DNA of 64,000 bases from Cyanidium caldarium. Its lineage: Eukaryota > Rhodophyta > Bangiophyceae > Cyanidiales > Cyanidiaceae. The first letter of the stretch is position 1. The number at the start of each line of letters is the position of its first letter. The position numbers were made by a program, and so were the translations under genes. Location: assembly GCA_026184775.1 (NCBI GenBank), contig JANCYW010000001.1:434001-498000 (forward strand), written 5' to 3'. Positions 17,597-26,852 of the stretch are shown one piece after another. A model generated the notes under the pieces. That model was given only the letters and a program-made list of their open reading frames with translations, was not told where the DNA came from and did not search any database.

Positions 17597-17718
17597 ATGG
17601 GTCCTCCGTCGGGCACGCGCGGGGGACGCGAGCGGTCGGTGTGCGGTGGGCGCGGCTGGCACGAAGGTATGCTAGACGGGGCGAGGCGCGGCGAGGAGGG
17701 CGGCGGAGCCGCTGCCCC

Positions 17719-17751
<33 letters not shown>

Positions 17752-18727
17752 CTGCACCTCCAACAAAGCTCAGTGCAGTGCGCCGACGTCCGACGCGTTT
17801 GTGTCCGTCGAGATGGTCGACGGGCCGCGCGGGGCGCTATCGTCGAGCACCACCGAGGCGCCGTCGGCTACAAGTGAGGTGAGTGGCCGCTCATCGACGG
17901 CCGGCCGAGGCGATCGCAGCTTCACGGCCGTGCCAGATGCCGCCACCAAGCGGGCCAAGGGGTTGCGCGCCGCCTCGGGTGCGGCGTGCGTGATGCCGTC
18001 CCGCAAGCGGCGGGCGAGCGAGTCGCTGGCGTCCCCCACGTTGGGATTGCGGCGCAGCGCCCGTCTGTTGGCGCAAGTGCAGTGCCAGCCGCGCGAGGAA
18101 TACGCCGACGAGGTGACTGCGGTGCATGCAGTGCATGCGTCGGAGCGGCGACAGCACAGCGCCCGCTGGAATGTTGTGGCCCGACGTGCCGCGAAAGCAG
18201 CAACGGGTGGAAAGCGCTCGCAAGAGCGATGCGCTGGTGGGCGCAAAGCGTCCGTGGCCGCACGCCGACGCCAAGAGATATCACCGGAGGGCGTCAGCCC
18301 TGACGAGGCCACTGCCACGACGACAGCGGTGAGCGCCAGCGCCCCGACCGCAACCGCCGTCCAGACAGCGCACATAGGCGCGGATGCCGGTGGCGAACCG
18401 GAACCACACACCCCGCCCTCCGATACCGATCCATCGCAGCGGGTGCCGCCCGGCGCGCCGCTGCGTCGCCAACGCGTGCCGCAGCCAGAAACCCACGAAC
18501 GCATCTACGCCATGCTCGGCGTGGCAGATGCGTCCTCGCGCTCGCCGCAACATGCCCCACGAGAGCTTTCCAGAGAGCAGCAGACGGCGCTGCTGAACGA
18601 CTGTGCCGATCGGTTGCTGCTACGCCGCGGCAAGTGCACCGCCTGCGGTGAAGTGAAGCCGCTGCGGCCATCCTCGGACTTTTGCTTCAATTTGGAGTGC
18701 AAAATCATGTGCGAAAGACCTGCCTGA
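17597..18727 (+). CDS. Low-complexity protein with C-terminal Cys motif, unknown
   Basis: 376 aa from the ATG at 17597; the ATG at 17669 (352 aa) is an equally good start, and the frame is open further upstream without clear coding signal. An Ala-rich run (about residues 40-52), Ser/Thr-rich and basic stretches (RKRRASES, GLRRSARLL) suggest a nuclear, disordered protein. The last 90 residues look folded: a helix ELSREQQTALLNDCADRLLL, then CTACGEVKPLRPSSDFCFNLEC and a final Cys (spacing C-x2-C-x12-C-x4-C-x3-C), which could bind zinc. I do not recognise the family. Composition outside the tail is weak evidence of coding; the ordered tail is the main support. Confidence 0.5.
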
Positions 18728-19505
18728 GGCCGCCGGCGGGCGTCGACGCTCTCGTGCGCGCTCCCGCTAGGTAGCCGGCCGCGCCGCAACGATGCCGGCG
18801 CAGGCGCGCGCACCGACACAAAGAACCGCCTTTTCGCTTGTGCTGCGGAGGTTTCCACCGCCCGACAGAGGCGGTGGAGGTGGCGAACGCTTGGTCAACG
18901 CTTATCACCGTGATTCACCGGCACGACACGATGCGACACCCCATCTAACTTGTCGCCTGGGCAGCCGGCATAGAGGTAAGACTGCCCGAGCGGTTGCGCG
19001 AGACGTGCAGACGCCGTAACCGTTTTCCGTGTACAGGTGCAGCACGCGGTAGCTGCTCACAAGTCGCACCTAAAGCATCGCCTGACGTGTCCGTGAGGAA
19101 CCTTGGCGCGCGGCCAGACCGCGGCGAGCTCAGCAGCAGGTCAGACAGGAGAGTGGAGGAGAATATGCGATGACTATCGGTCCATACTCACTCCATCCTC
19201 CCCTGAACGTTTACACATTGCCCGTGTGTGAACCCATATCCCGTGTCCATCGTCGCCGGGGCGCGGAGGAGGCAACCGCCGCCTCCGCTCACGTCAGCTC
19301 CCGACGGGTGCCCGCGACAAGACAGCGTCGCTCCGTCGTGTCTGCACACGTTTCTCGACAAGGCACGCAAGGTCACGTCGAGCGTTTCAGGTCACCTGGG
19401 CGAGGCAACGGCCGCAAGGGACTCGAGCCACTTTGGCAAGTTCTGGCTGGCGTGCCCCCGAGCCACACTACCGCATGCCTCTGGATGGACGCTCGGCGGT
19501 GAACC
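18728..19505. other. intergenic, no gene recognised
   Basis: 778 bp between two plus-strand genes. A stretch at about 18981-19005 resembles the start of a tRNA-Leu/Ser D-arm, but no matching T-arm or acceptor stem follows. Short frames present look like chance. Promoter of the Josephin gene presumably lies at the right end. Confidence 0.45.
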
Positions 19506-20045
19506 ATGCGGACGTCTTCGGTGCCGTACCGAGAGGCGCAATCTTGGCACCACTGTGCAGTGCACGCGGTGAACCATCTGCTGCAGCGGCGGGAGTGCTC
19601 GGTGTGGGAGTTTGAAGACATCGCCGATGAGTTGCAGCGGCGCACGGGCGGTATACGCCACAAGGCGCCGCTGGGGTTGGGCGGCTACAGCGCGGACGTG
19701 GTGTTGATGGCGCTGAAACGGCGCGAACTGGAGGCGGTGGTGTTGGATATGCGCAAGCCAGAGGAGGCACTGACACGGCTGCGGGGCGAGACGGTGGTCG
19801 GCGCGCTGGTGAACGAGGTGAAGCATCCGGCGTGGTGGCAGTTTTGGCGGTCTGAGCGGCACTGGTTGGCGGTGTTGCGGCGCGTGCGAACGCGACCAGG
19901 CGGACAGGGCGACCAGTCGGAGTGGCTGGTGGTGGACTCGCAGGACGACGATCGCCGGCCCCCCGAGCCGCTGAGCGATGAGGCGTTTCTGGCGTACGTG
20001 GCTGCCGCACTGCCCGGGTGCGTGGTGTTCCTGGTGTATCGATAA
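19506..20045 (+). CDS. Josephin-domain deubiquitinase (JOSD-like)
   Basis: 179 aa, essentially one Josephin domain, as in JOSD1/2 rather than ataxin-3 (no UIMs or polyQ). Predicted catalytic residues are all present: Gln12, Cys17 in HHCAVHAVNHLLQ, His119 in ERHWLAVL and Asp144 in WLVVDSQ. LGLGGYSADVVLMALKRRELEAV matches the middle of the fold. Such cysteine proteases remove or edit ubiquitin chains. Compared with human JOSD2, a small insertion separates the His and Asp strands (PGGQGDQSE). The gene is tandem with TBCC, 225 bp downstream, with no evident functional link. Confidence 0.92.
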   Translation: MRTSSVPYREAQSWHHCAVHAVNHLLQRRECSVWEFEDIADELQRRTGGIRHKAPLGLGGYSADVVLMALKRRELEAVVLDMRKPEEALTRLRGETVVGALVNEVKHPAWWQFWRSERHWLAVLRRVRTRPGGQGDQSEWLVVDSQDDDRRPPEPLSDEAFLAYVAAALPGCVVFLVYR

Positions 20046-20270
20046 CGAGAGCAGGGAGATGGTGGTGAGGTGAGCAGAGGTGGAGAGGGTGAGAGCGTGG
20101 CGGGGGCGGCAGGGAATTCCGTTCGATCACCGCAGGTTCCCGGGAGCGCGGTGTGTGCACAAGCGAATGCGTGCGCGCGGAGAAAGTGGCGGGAAATCGT
20201 CACGATGCGTGTGCCGTTTGCGCTTTCGCATCGCCAGTCGACGTGGTAAAGTGTGGAGTCAGTAGGGAGG

Positions 20271-21161
20271 ATGGAGGAGGTGAAAGTCGGCGAGGAGCGT
20301 ACTGCTGCAGAGTATGAGAAGAGACGGAGGCGGGTGGATGCGCTCATGCGCAGACGGGAGCAAGAGCGGGAGGCGCGACGGCGAGAACGAGGGGAGGAGC
20401 TGCGCTCCGGCCAATCCGTCGGCAAGTCCGACGAGATGGCAACGAGACGCTCAGCGGCTGAGACGAAGGGTGAGAGCAGCGCAGCAGGGCCATGGCCCTG
20501 GACGGCCTTTCATTTTCGCGGCGCCGCGGAGTCGGTGACCGATCGGGAAAAGCAGCGGGACGAGGAGGTGGTGGCGAGAGCGGGCGAGTGCCGCCCGTCG
20601 GCAACGGCAGCGGCTGCGAGCGACACGGCCGTGCGTGTACACAACATATCCGACATTCCACTTTACGCCATCTCCCGCGAGGACCTCCTGCCCTCGCGCA
20701 ACACCGTGAGTGTTGAGTCGGTGCAGCGGTCGCGCGTGTGGATTCCGTGCTGGCTGATGAGGCTGAGCGTCTGCGCCTGCCTCCATACTCGCGTCGAGTG
20801 CGGACCCGTGTGCACGTCGGTGTACGTACGAGACTGCCATGACTGCGATCTATATGTGGCACGAGCGCGGCAGGTGCGCCTGCACGACTGCCGCCGGTGT
20901 CGAGTGTTTGTGTCCTCGCAGACTGCCCCCGTCCTAGAACACTGTTATGCGGTGCAAGTTCGTGCCTTTTCCGGCTTTCCCGGCAGCAGCACGGCCGCTG
21001 AGTATGTCGGTTTGGAGGAAGACTTGCGCGCCACAGGCATGGAGACGGCTCCGCAGCCGGCATCCGTTGCTTGTGTGGAGTTTGGGCGACCGCTGCGACT
21101 GCATGATGGTTTGGATGCCGATGCCGACACCTCTCACGGTGCGACGACCGAGTTGGCGTGA
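20271..21161 (+). CDS. TBCC: Tubulin-binding cofactor C (TBCC domain)
   Basis: 296 aa from the ATG at 20271 (upstream frame opens at GTG only). An N-terminal charged coiled coil (about 10-55, RRREQEREARRRERGEEL) precedes a C-terminal C-CAP/RP2-type beta-helix (about 150-245): VECGPVCTSVYVRDCHDC, then ARQVRLHDC and TAPVLEHCYAVQVRAF. The Arg in QVRLH is the predicted finger that drives GTP hydrolysis on beta-tubulin in the TBC-C/D/E complex. The domain order (helical N-terminus then TBCC) fits true cofactor C rather than RP2. It acts in cytosolic tubulin heterodimer assembly. Confidence 0.88.
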   Translation: MEEVKVGEERTAAEYEKRRRRVDALMRRREQEREARRRERGEELRSGQSVGKSDEMATRRSAAETKGESSAAGPWPWTAFHFRGAAESVTDREKQRDEEVVARAGECRPSATAAAASDTAVRVHNISDIPLYAISREDLLPSRNTVSVESVQRSRVWIPCWLMRLSVCACLHTRVECGPVCTSVYVRDCHDCDLYVARARQVRLHDCRRCRVFVSSQTAPVLEHCYAVQVRAFSGFPGSSTAAEYVGLEEDLRATGMETAPQPASVACVEFGRPLRLHDGLDADADTSHGATTELA

Positions 21162-21517
21162 GCAGAGAGTCCCGATGGGAAGGCACGTGCTTTGCATCGA
21201 CCACTCCATGGGTAAACCGCGTCCGCGACCCCATTCACGTCTTGCATTCGCACCGCCTTCCACGCGGGGCCTCGAACGGCCGATTGGCGATCGCGTGCGG
21301 CCCCCGATTTTGCTCGACGGCTCGTTTTCGGCTTTTCGCGGTGCGGTTTCGTGCGACGCCGCAGCCGCAGGCGTGCGGAACGGGACCGAACAGCGCCGAG
21401 CACGGAGCACTGGCCGCTGGTAGTGGGGCGGCCGCGTAAGCGTGAGTGGCGCGTGGTGGTGGATGGAGAGTGGCGTTGCGCTTTGGGGGTGAGGGTATTC
21501 GGGTGCTTGCCAAGAGG
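21162..21517. other. intergenic upstream of PI4K-beta
   Basis: 356 bp. No ORF or RNA gene supported; should hold the TBCC 3' end and the PI4K promoter/5' UTR. Confidence 0.5.
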
Positions 21518-24500
21518 ATGGGGACCGAATCGGGCGCCGAGGTATCGACACTAGCCGCCGCAGCCGGACGCGGTCGGGCGGAGGCAGAGCCGGAGGGCGC
21601 GGCGGTTGGGTCCGATGTGGCAGGGTCACCGGGGCTCTTTGCGGACGAAGCGACCGATTCGGTGGACGCTCCGATGACCAACGGAGGGTCGGCGTCCGGG
21701 CCGCAGGTGAAGGAGGCGCCGACCGAGGCGGTCCGCGCGGCTGCCGTCGCCAAGCCGTCGGGGGCGCGAGGCGGCACGGCCGCAAACGGTGCCTCGATGG
21801 GCTGGCTGTTGCGACTGTTTCGGTCGGATTTCTTCGACGCCTGGATGGCCGTCACCTACCTCTATCGATACCGCAAGACGCGTGGCGTGCTGGAGTACCT
21901 GTGCAATGAGCTGTACAATCTGAACTTGGACGAGCTGGAGCTGTACCTGCCGCAGCTGTGCAACATTCTGGTGTTTCACGCGCGCGACTCGACGGCGCTG
22001 GAAAAGTTCATCATGGACAAGTGCGCTGAGAGCATGCATTTTGCGCTGGAGGTGTACTGGTTTTTGCAGGCGGCGCTGGAGGACTCGCGTAGCAAAGAGA
22101 TGCTGAAGCGGTGTGATCTGCTGCGGACGCGCTGCGAGACCGCCGCGGTGAATGGCTACTCGGACACGTTGCTGATGTCGTCGCCGACCGCGCTGGCCGA
22201 CCTCATGGGCTACGACTTTGTGCAGCTGTCGGTGAGTGACTCGGGCGAGTTGCAGGTGCTGGCCGATGTGACGGACGGCGATTCACCGAGGGGTGCGGGT
22301 GCGGCGCGATCGCCGACGGAGGGGCGACGGGAACGGCCGGCGGTGGATGCCACGGTCACCGACGCTGATGTAACCGCGCAGAATCGACTGCCGCGGGGCG
22401 AGTCAGTGGGGCGCGTGCGGCGCAGCCAATCCGCTGGCGTTTTGGGAAAGGCCAGCGACGTCGTCGACGAGCACGAAAGCAGCACAATCGCGGGCGACGA
22501 GCACACCGCCACCCGTCGGCGCTCCCGCTCACACACCGTTGCCGCGACGGTGGGTGCAACGGCGCGAGCGCGCGCCGTTGCCGCGCAAGTGCTGGAATCG
22601 GTGCTGCACACTGTCGTTCACGATTTGGCGGGCGAGACGCCACGAAAGCGGCGGACGGCGCCGACGGCTCGGCCGGCTGCACCAGGGCCGTCCTGGCCAC
22701 CGACGCCGAACCAGCGCGCCCAACTACTCGCCACCAAGCAGGAGCGCTTCGACTACTTTAACGACTCGCTGGCGTTTGTGCGGGCGCTGGTACGGGTGTC
22801 GCTGCGCTTGCGGGCGGTGCCGCTGAATCGGCGGTCGGCAGTGTTGGCGCACGCTCTGGAGCAGATATCCGACACGCTGTTGCAGCGCATGGCCGGGATG
22901 CAGTTTTCGGGCATGACGTCGACGACGCCATCCGACGACCCGGCCTCCAAGCTGACGGCCGAGCAGGTGGCGCGCCTCTGCCCGCGCGCCGCCTTGCGCT
23001 CCATCCACCTGCCGCTCTCGCGCTGCAACGAGACGGTGCTGCGGGTGCTGCGCGTGGTGTCCGCCGAGAGCACCATCCTGTCCAGCAAGGAGCGAGTGCC
23101 GATTCTGGTGTACGTCGAGGTGCTGGAGACCACCATGACCTGCCTGGATCGGAACGTGTTCTGCCAGCACCTGGCCAGCGAAGACCGGCTGCGCGAGATG
23201 GAGCAAGAGCTGCAGCTCGAGCCGCGGGCGACAGCGGACGGCTCGCCGCGGGACGCTTTCGAGCCGGTGGCGGTGGTGCCGCTGGAGGAGCTGGATGTTG
23301 CCGAGGAGCACGGCCCGGTGGTGCGGATGGCATCGCCGTCCAAGCCGCCCGCAGCTCCTACGGCAACACCCAAAGCGTTGGCGACGCGTTCGCGCCTACT
23401 ACCGCGGTACGCCCACCTGGCGTCGGGCGCCAGTGCGCACCACGGCACCCTGTCGTATTCGGCGCTGTTGGACGTGCGGCATCATCGACATCGGCGGTCG
23501 CGCTCTTGGAGTTTCGATGCGCCGCCCCGACCTCCAGCGCGCGCCGCGCCAGAGACGAGTCACCGGACGGAGAGCGACGGCGCCGAACCGCCGCGCTCGC
23601 AATCGATGCTCAGTCGCATCGCGGAGGTCGTGCACGCGACACCGCACGGCGGGTCGGACACACCCGAGCGACCGTCGCCGACCGGGACGCGCCGCGATCC
23701 GCGCACCATTCAACGACTGCTGGTGAGCGAGGCGGTGCACGGCAAGCGCAGCGCTCCGGACGAGTGGCGTCTGCCGCTGGAGACGCTCGCCGACGCGGTG
23801 CCGGAGTCGTTGGCGGGGGAGGCGTTTTGGCAAGCGCCAGCGCACGTTCCCCGCGGCGTCAACTTTCACGAGGAGGTGCGCGACGACGCCGAGGAGGGCG
23901 CCATCTCGCCGGCCACCCCGCGCAGTGTGTGGCGCGAGCGCGAGGCCACCCTGCTGGCGGTCTACGGCGAGATGTGGGAGTGGAAAGAGGAGCGCGTGCG
24001 CCGTGCCTCGCCGTTCGGCCACCTGCCCACCTGGCGGCTGGCGTCGTTCATCGTCAAAGCAGGCGACGATCTGCGACAGGAGCAGCTGGCGGTGCAGCTG
24101 GTGGACCAAATGCTGCGCATCTTCGAGGAGGAGTGCCTGCCGCTGTGGCTGCGGCCGTTCACCATCGTGTGCGTCAGCCACGATGCCGGCCTGGTGGAGA
24201 CCATCCCCGACGCGGTCAGCGTGCACTCGCTGAAGAAGCGCACGCCCGGCTTTGTGTCGCTGCGCGACTATTTCGAACGGGCGTACGGCGGGCCGTCCAG
24301 CGCCACCTTTTGCAAAGCGCTGCGCAACTTTGTGGAGAGCATGGCCGGATACTCGCTGGTCACCTACCTGCTGCAGGTGCGCGACCGCCACAACGGCAAC
24401 ATCATGTTGGCGGCGAGCGGCCACGTGGTGCACATCGATTTCGGCTTCATGCTGGGCAACTCGCCCGGCTCCATCCGCTTCGAGGCGGCGCCGTTCAAAC

Positions 24501-24826
24501 TGTCGCCCGAGTATCTGCAAGTGATGGGCGGCGTGCACTCCGAGGCGTACCACTACTTTCGCGAGCTGGTGGTGAACGGTTTCCTGGCCTGCCGCAAACA
24601 CCACGAGAAGATCACCACCCTCACCGAGGTGATGATCGAGGGCACCCGCATGCCCTGCATGACCGGCGGCATGTCGGTGGTGGAGTCGCTACGCAGTCGG
24701 TTCATGTTGTCGCTCACCGAGCGCGAGTGCATTCGCGCCATGTTGAGTCTGGTGGATGAGAGCGCGGACAACTGGCGCACTCGCCAGTACGACCGCTACC
24801 AGTTCTTCTCCAACGGCATTTTGTAG
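21518..24826 (+). CDS. PI4KB: Phosphatidylinositol 4-kinase, beta/III type
   Basis: 1,102 aa from the ATG at 21518 (upstream start is GTG). The N-terminal helical (lipid kinase unique) domain lies at about 100-210, including YRKTRGVLEYLCNELYNL and LPQLCNILVFHARDS. The long middle is Ser/Arg-rich and probably disordered (about 250-380, 590-720). It resumes at SSKERVPILVYVEV and the C-terminal PI3/4-kinase domain: KAGDDLRQEQLAVQLVDQM, catalytic loop VRDRHNGNIML, activation loop HIDFGFML and the tail YDRYQFFSNGIL. The enzyme makes PI4P at the Golgi/TGN. All catalytic residues look intact. It is convergent with the RUS gene, 66 bp away. Confidence 0.95.
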   Translation: MGTESGAEVSTLAAAAGRGRAEAEPEGAAVGSDVAGSPGLFADEATDSVDAPMTNGGSASGPQVKEAPTEAVRAAAVAKPSGARGGTAANGASMGWLLRLFRSDFFDAWMAVTYLYRYRKTRGVLEYLCNELYNLNLDELELYLPQLCNILVFHARDSTALEKFIMDKCAESMHFALEVYWFLQAALEDSRSKEMLKRCDLLRTRCETAAVNGYSDTLLMSSPTALADLMGYDFVQLSVSDSGELQVLADVTDGDSPRGAGAARSPTEGRRERPAVDATVTDADVTAQNRLPRGESVGRVRRSQSAGVLGKASDVVDEHESSTIAGDEHTATRRRSRSHTVAATVGATARARAVAAQVLESVLHTVVHDLAGETPRKRRTAPTARPAAPGPSWPPTPNQRAQLLATKQERFDYFNDSLAFVRALVRVSLRLRAVPLNRRSAVLAHALEQISDTLLQRMAGMQFSGMTSTTPSDDPASKLTAEQVARLCPRAALRSIHLPLSRCNETVLRVLRVVSAESTILSSKERVPILVYVEVLETTMTCLDRNVFCQHLASEDRLREMEQELQLEPRATADGSPRDAFEPVAVVPLEELDVAEEHGPVVRMASPSKPPAAPTATPKALATRSRLLPRYAHLASGASAHHGTLSYSALLDVRHHRHRRSRSWSFDAPPRPPARAAPETSHRTESDGAEPPRSQSMLSRIAEVVHATPHGGSDTPERPSPTGTRRDPRTIQRLLVSEAVHGKRSAPDEWRLPLETLADAVPESLAGEAFWQAPAHVPRGVNFHEEVRDDAEEGAISPATPRSVWREREATLLAVYGEMWEWKEERVRRASPFGHLPTWRLASFIVKAGDDLRQEQLAVQLVDQMLRIFEEECLPLWLRPFTIVCVSHDAGLVETIPDAVSVHSLKKRTPGFVSLRDYFERAYGGPSSATFCKALRNFVESMAGYSLVTYLLQVRDRHNGNIMLAASGHVVHIDFGFMLGNSPGSIRFEAAPFKLSPEYLQVMGGVHSEAYHYFRELVVNGFLACRKHHEKITTLTEVMIEGTRMPCMTGGMSVVESLRSRFMLSLTERECIRAMLSLVDESADNWRTRQYDRYQFFSNGIL

Positions 24827-24892
24827 CATCGACACGGATGCAATGCGCCGCCCACACCCCCCTAGTGCATGGTTTACTCCCCGCTGGAGGCG

Positions 24893-26392
24893 CTACTTCC
24901 AGGTGACCCGTCGCGGCGCCGGCCGCAGCAGCACAGTGTCGGTGTTCCAGCCGAGCGCACGACACTCGCGCACAAAGTGGGCAAACTCGTTCTGTGTCGT
25001 ACGATAGCTCTGTTCGAGCAGCTCGCGGTTGCGGGCGTGGCGCTCGCCGCCGGCGGTGTATCGCCGCCAAAACTCGCGCGACTGGAAGAACGCCTTGAGT
25101 TGGTCGTGGCTGGTGGCGTCGTGCCGCAGCACCACCCGCACGCGCCCGCCCTCGTACGTTAACAGGTACCGCTCGTGCCTGTACAACCGCAACACGTACT
25201 GCAACGCTTCGGCATCGGGGGCGGCATCGGCCAGCCGCGCGCCCAGTTGCATGTTGGGCGCGTGCAACCAGTCCAGCCACGGTCGCAGGATGACCCGCTC
25301 GGAGCGGTTCACTTCGGGCACCGACGGCACGCGCCGCTGCTGTTCCAAGTACGTCCACACCAGCGCGTGTGCGCGCTGCCGGTTCAACGTGCGCAGCTGC
25401 ACGCTCTTCACCTCGCGATACGCGCTGTACAGGTGACCGAGGGAGGCACCTGCAAAGGCCGCCATAGACCAGCGCGCCGAATGCGCCGACAGCCGCGACA
25501 ATACGATGCCCACCGCGGTGCCCAGCAGGTCGCCGGCCACGCCCACCGTCTCCTGCTTGGCGGTGATGTCGCCGAGGTTTTCGCGTCGCATAAACGAACG
25601 GTAAATGGCGCCGCGGGTGGAGGCGGCGGCCACGGTGCTGGCGCCTTTGGCCATATTGGCCACGCTGGCCAGCGGCAGGAAGAACGACGGCACCAGCGGC
25701 GTCAGCGTCTCCAGCGCGCAGGCGGCATTGAGCACGAATGCCGCCGCCAGCCGATGCTGTTTGGTCTCGGCATCGAATCCGGTGCCCACCTGGCTGAACA
25801 GCATGCGACCGGCGCGTCCGAGGCCGTCCCGAATAACCCACTGCAGCGCGGCGGCCACGGGCGCCGCCGACGGCCGACCGACGCCCACCGCCAACAGCAA
25901 CGACTGCGTGCTAAACACGCCCACCATGCCGCCGAAGAAGAACGCCCGGCCGCGCCACCAGGTGTACTCGGCGTAGTCGGGCCCGACCGCGTCCGGATAT
26001 CCGTCGGGCAGGAGGAAGCGCGCAAAGCGGTCGACGGCCTTGCCGCGCCAGTTGCGCGGACGGTGCACCTCGGCCACCTCCAGCTCGCCAGCGGTATTGA
26101 TGCGGTACTCGCGCACGCCGTGCCTTATTTGTTCGGCGGCAATCCAGCGGGAAGATTCGGTGAGCCGTTCCGCCGTTTGGGGCTCCGCGCTCGGGCCAGC
26201 AGCCGCCGTAGCCGTCGGCGACCGCTCCGGCGGGTGGTCGGCGGCCGGCTCTTGCCAGTTGCCGAGCCACTTGCCGAAACTGCCAGCATGGCGCTGACGC
26301 GTCCAATCGGGAAATGCGGCGCCGGTCAGAGAGATGAGCGGCGCCGGCTGACAGGCGAGCGGGCGTCGACGCCAACGCGCCCCGACGTGCAT
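24893..26392 (-). CDS. RUS family (DUF647, root UVB sensitive) membrane protein
   Basis: 499 aa. FARFLLPDGYPDAVGPDYAEYTWWR opens the DUF647 domain (family 'fLPqGyP.sv..dYl.y..w'). It continues with WVIRDGLGRAGRMLFSQVGTGFDAETKQHRLAA and ASVANMAKGASTVAAASTRGAIYRSFMRRENLGDITAKQETVGVAGDLLG, all diagnostic. Several hydrophobic segments lie within it. The first ~95 residues are Arg/Ala/Pro-rich and could be an organelle signal. RUS proteins act in plant UV-B/vitamin B6-linked development and are widespread in eukaryotes; their molecular function is unsettled. The start is the ATG at 26392. Confidence 0.93.
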   Translation of the reverse strand: MHVGARWRRRPLACQPAPLISLTGAAFPDWTRQRHAGSFGKWLGNWQEPAADHPPERSPTATAAAGPSAEPQTAERLTESSRWIAAEQIRHGVREYRINTAGELEVAEVHRPRNWRGKAVDRFARFLLPDGYPDAVGPDYAEYTWWRGRAFFFGGMVGVFSTQSLLLAVGVGRPSAAPVAAALQWVIRDGLGRAGRMLFSQVGTGFDAETKQHRLAAAFVLNAACALETLTPLVPSFFLPLASVANMAKGASTVAAASTRGAIYRSFMRRENLGDITAKQETVGVAGDLLGTAVGIVLSRLSAHSARWSMAAFAGASLGHLYSAYREVKSVQLRTLNRQRAHALVWTYLEQQRRVPSVPEVNRSERVILRPWLDWLHAPNMQLGARLADAAPDAEALQYVLRLYRHERYLLTYEGGRVRVVLRHDATSHDQLKAFFQSREFWRRYTAGGERHARNRELLEQSYRTTQNEFAHFVRECRALGWNTDTVLLRPAPRRVTWK

Positions 26393-26852
26393 CGGACACC
26401 GGAAAGGAGACGTAGAGAATGGGGTGCGAATGAGAGGAACGGAGAGAGCAAAGCCTCCACCTAAGCATCCATTACCACCTCAAGAGGCATCAGCAGAAAA
26501 AGCGGAGATAACGCAAGCCACCACCTTTTTCTCGCCACGGCGAGCGTCATGCGTCGTGGCGTTCCGGGCGTCCCGTTCGAGGGCGACCACCACCGCACCG
26601 CGCGCGCGACCCGACGCGAAACCGCGCGCCGCGCCGATTTTCGATGCGACGCGCGATCGCCTCGGGCGCGCCCCGGGACGGGCCACCACCGGGGCACCGG
26701 TGCAACGCGACGCATGATAGGGAGGGAAGCGACGTGTTGACTGATGGGAGAAACGATGCCATCAAGGCCCATGCAATGCACTGCAGCCTCCCTCCATGCC
26801 ATACGCTCTCTCATCCATTTCATCCCATCCACCTGCGCCTCCGCCTCCCGCC
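26393..26852. other. intergenic, no gene recognised
   Basis: 460 bp between two minus-strand genes (ribokinase 3' end, RUS promoter). Short frames on both strands are not protein-like. No RNA gene seen. Confidence 0.5.

Noticed and set aside
18983-19060. tRNA-Leu/Ser-like D-arm (tgcccgagcggttgcg)
   Set aside because: The D-stem does not pair properly and no T-arm consensus or acceptor stem follows at a suitable distance on this strand.
23399-24604. 401-codon open frame on the minus strand
   Set aside because: Shadow of the PI4-kinase catalytic region.
25175-26464. 429-codon open frame on the plus strand
   Set aside because: Shadow of the RUS/DUF647 gene.
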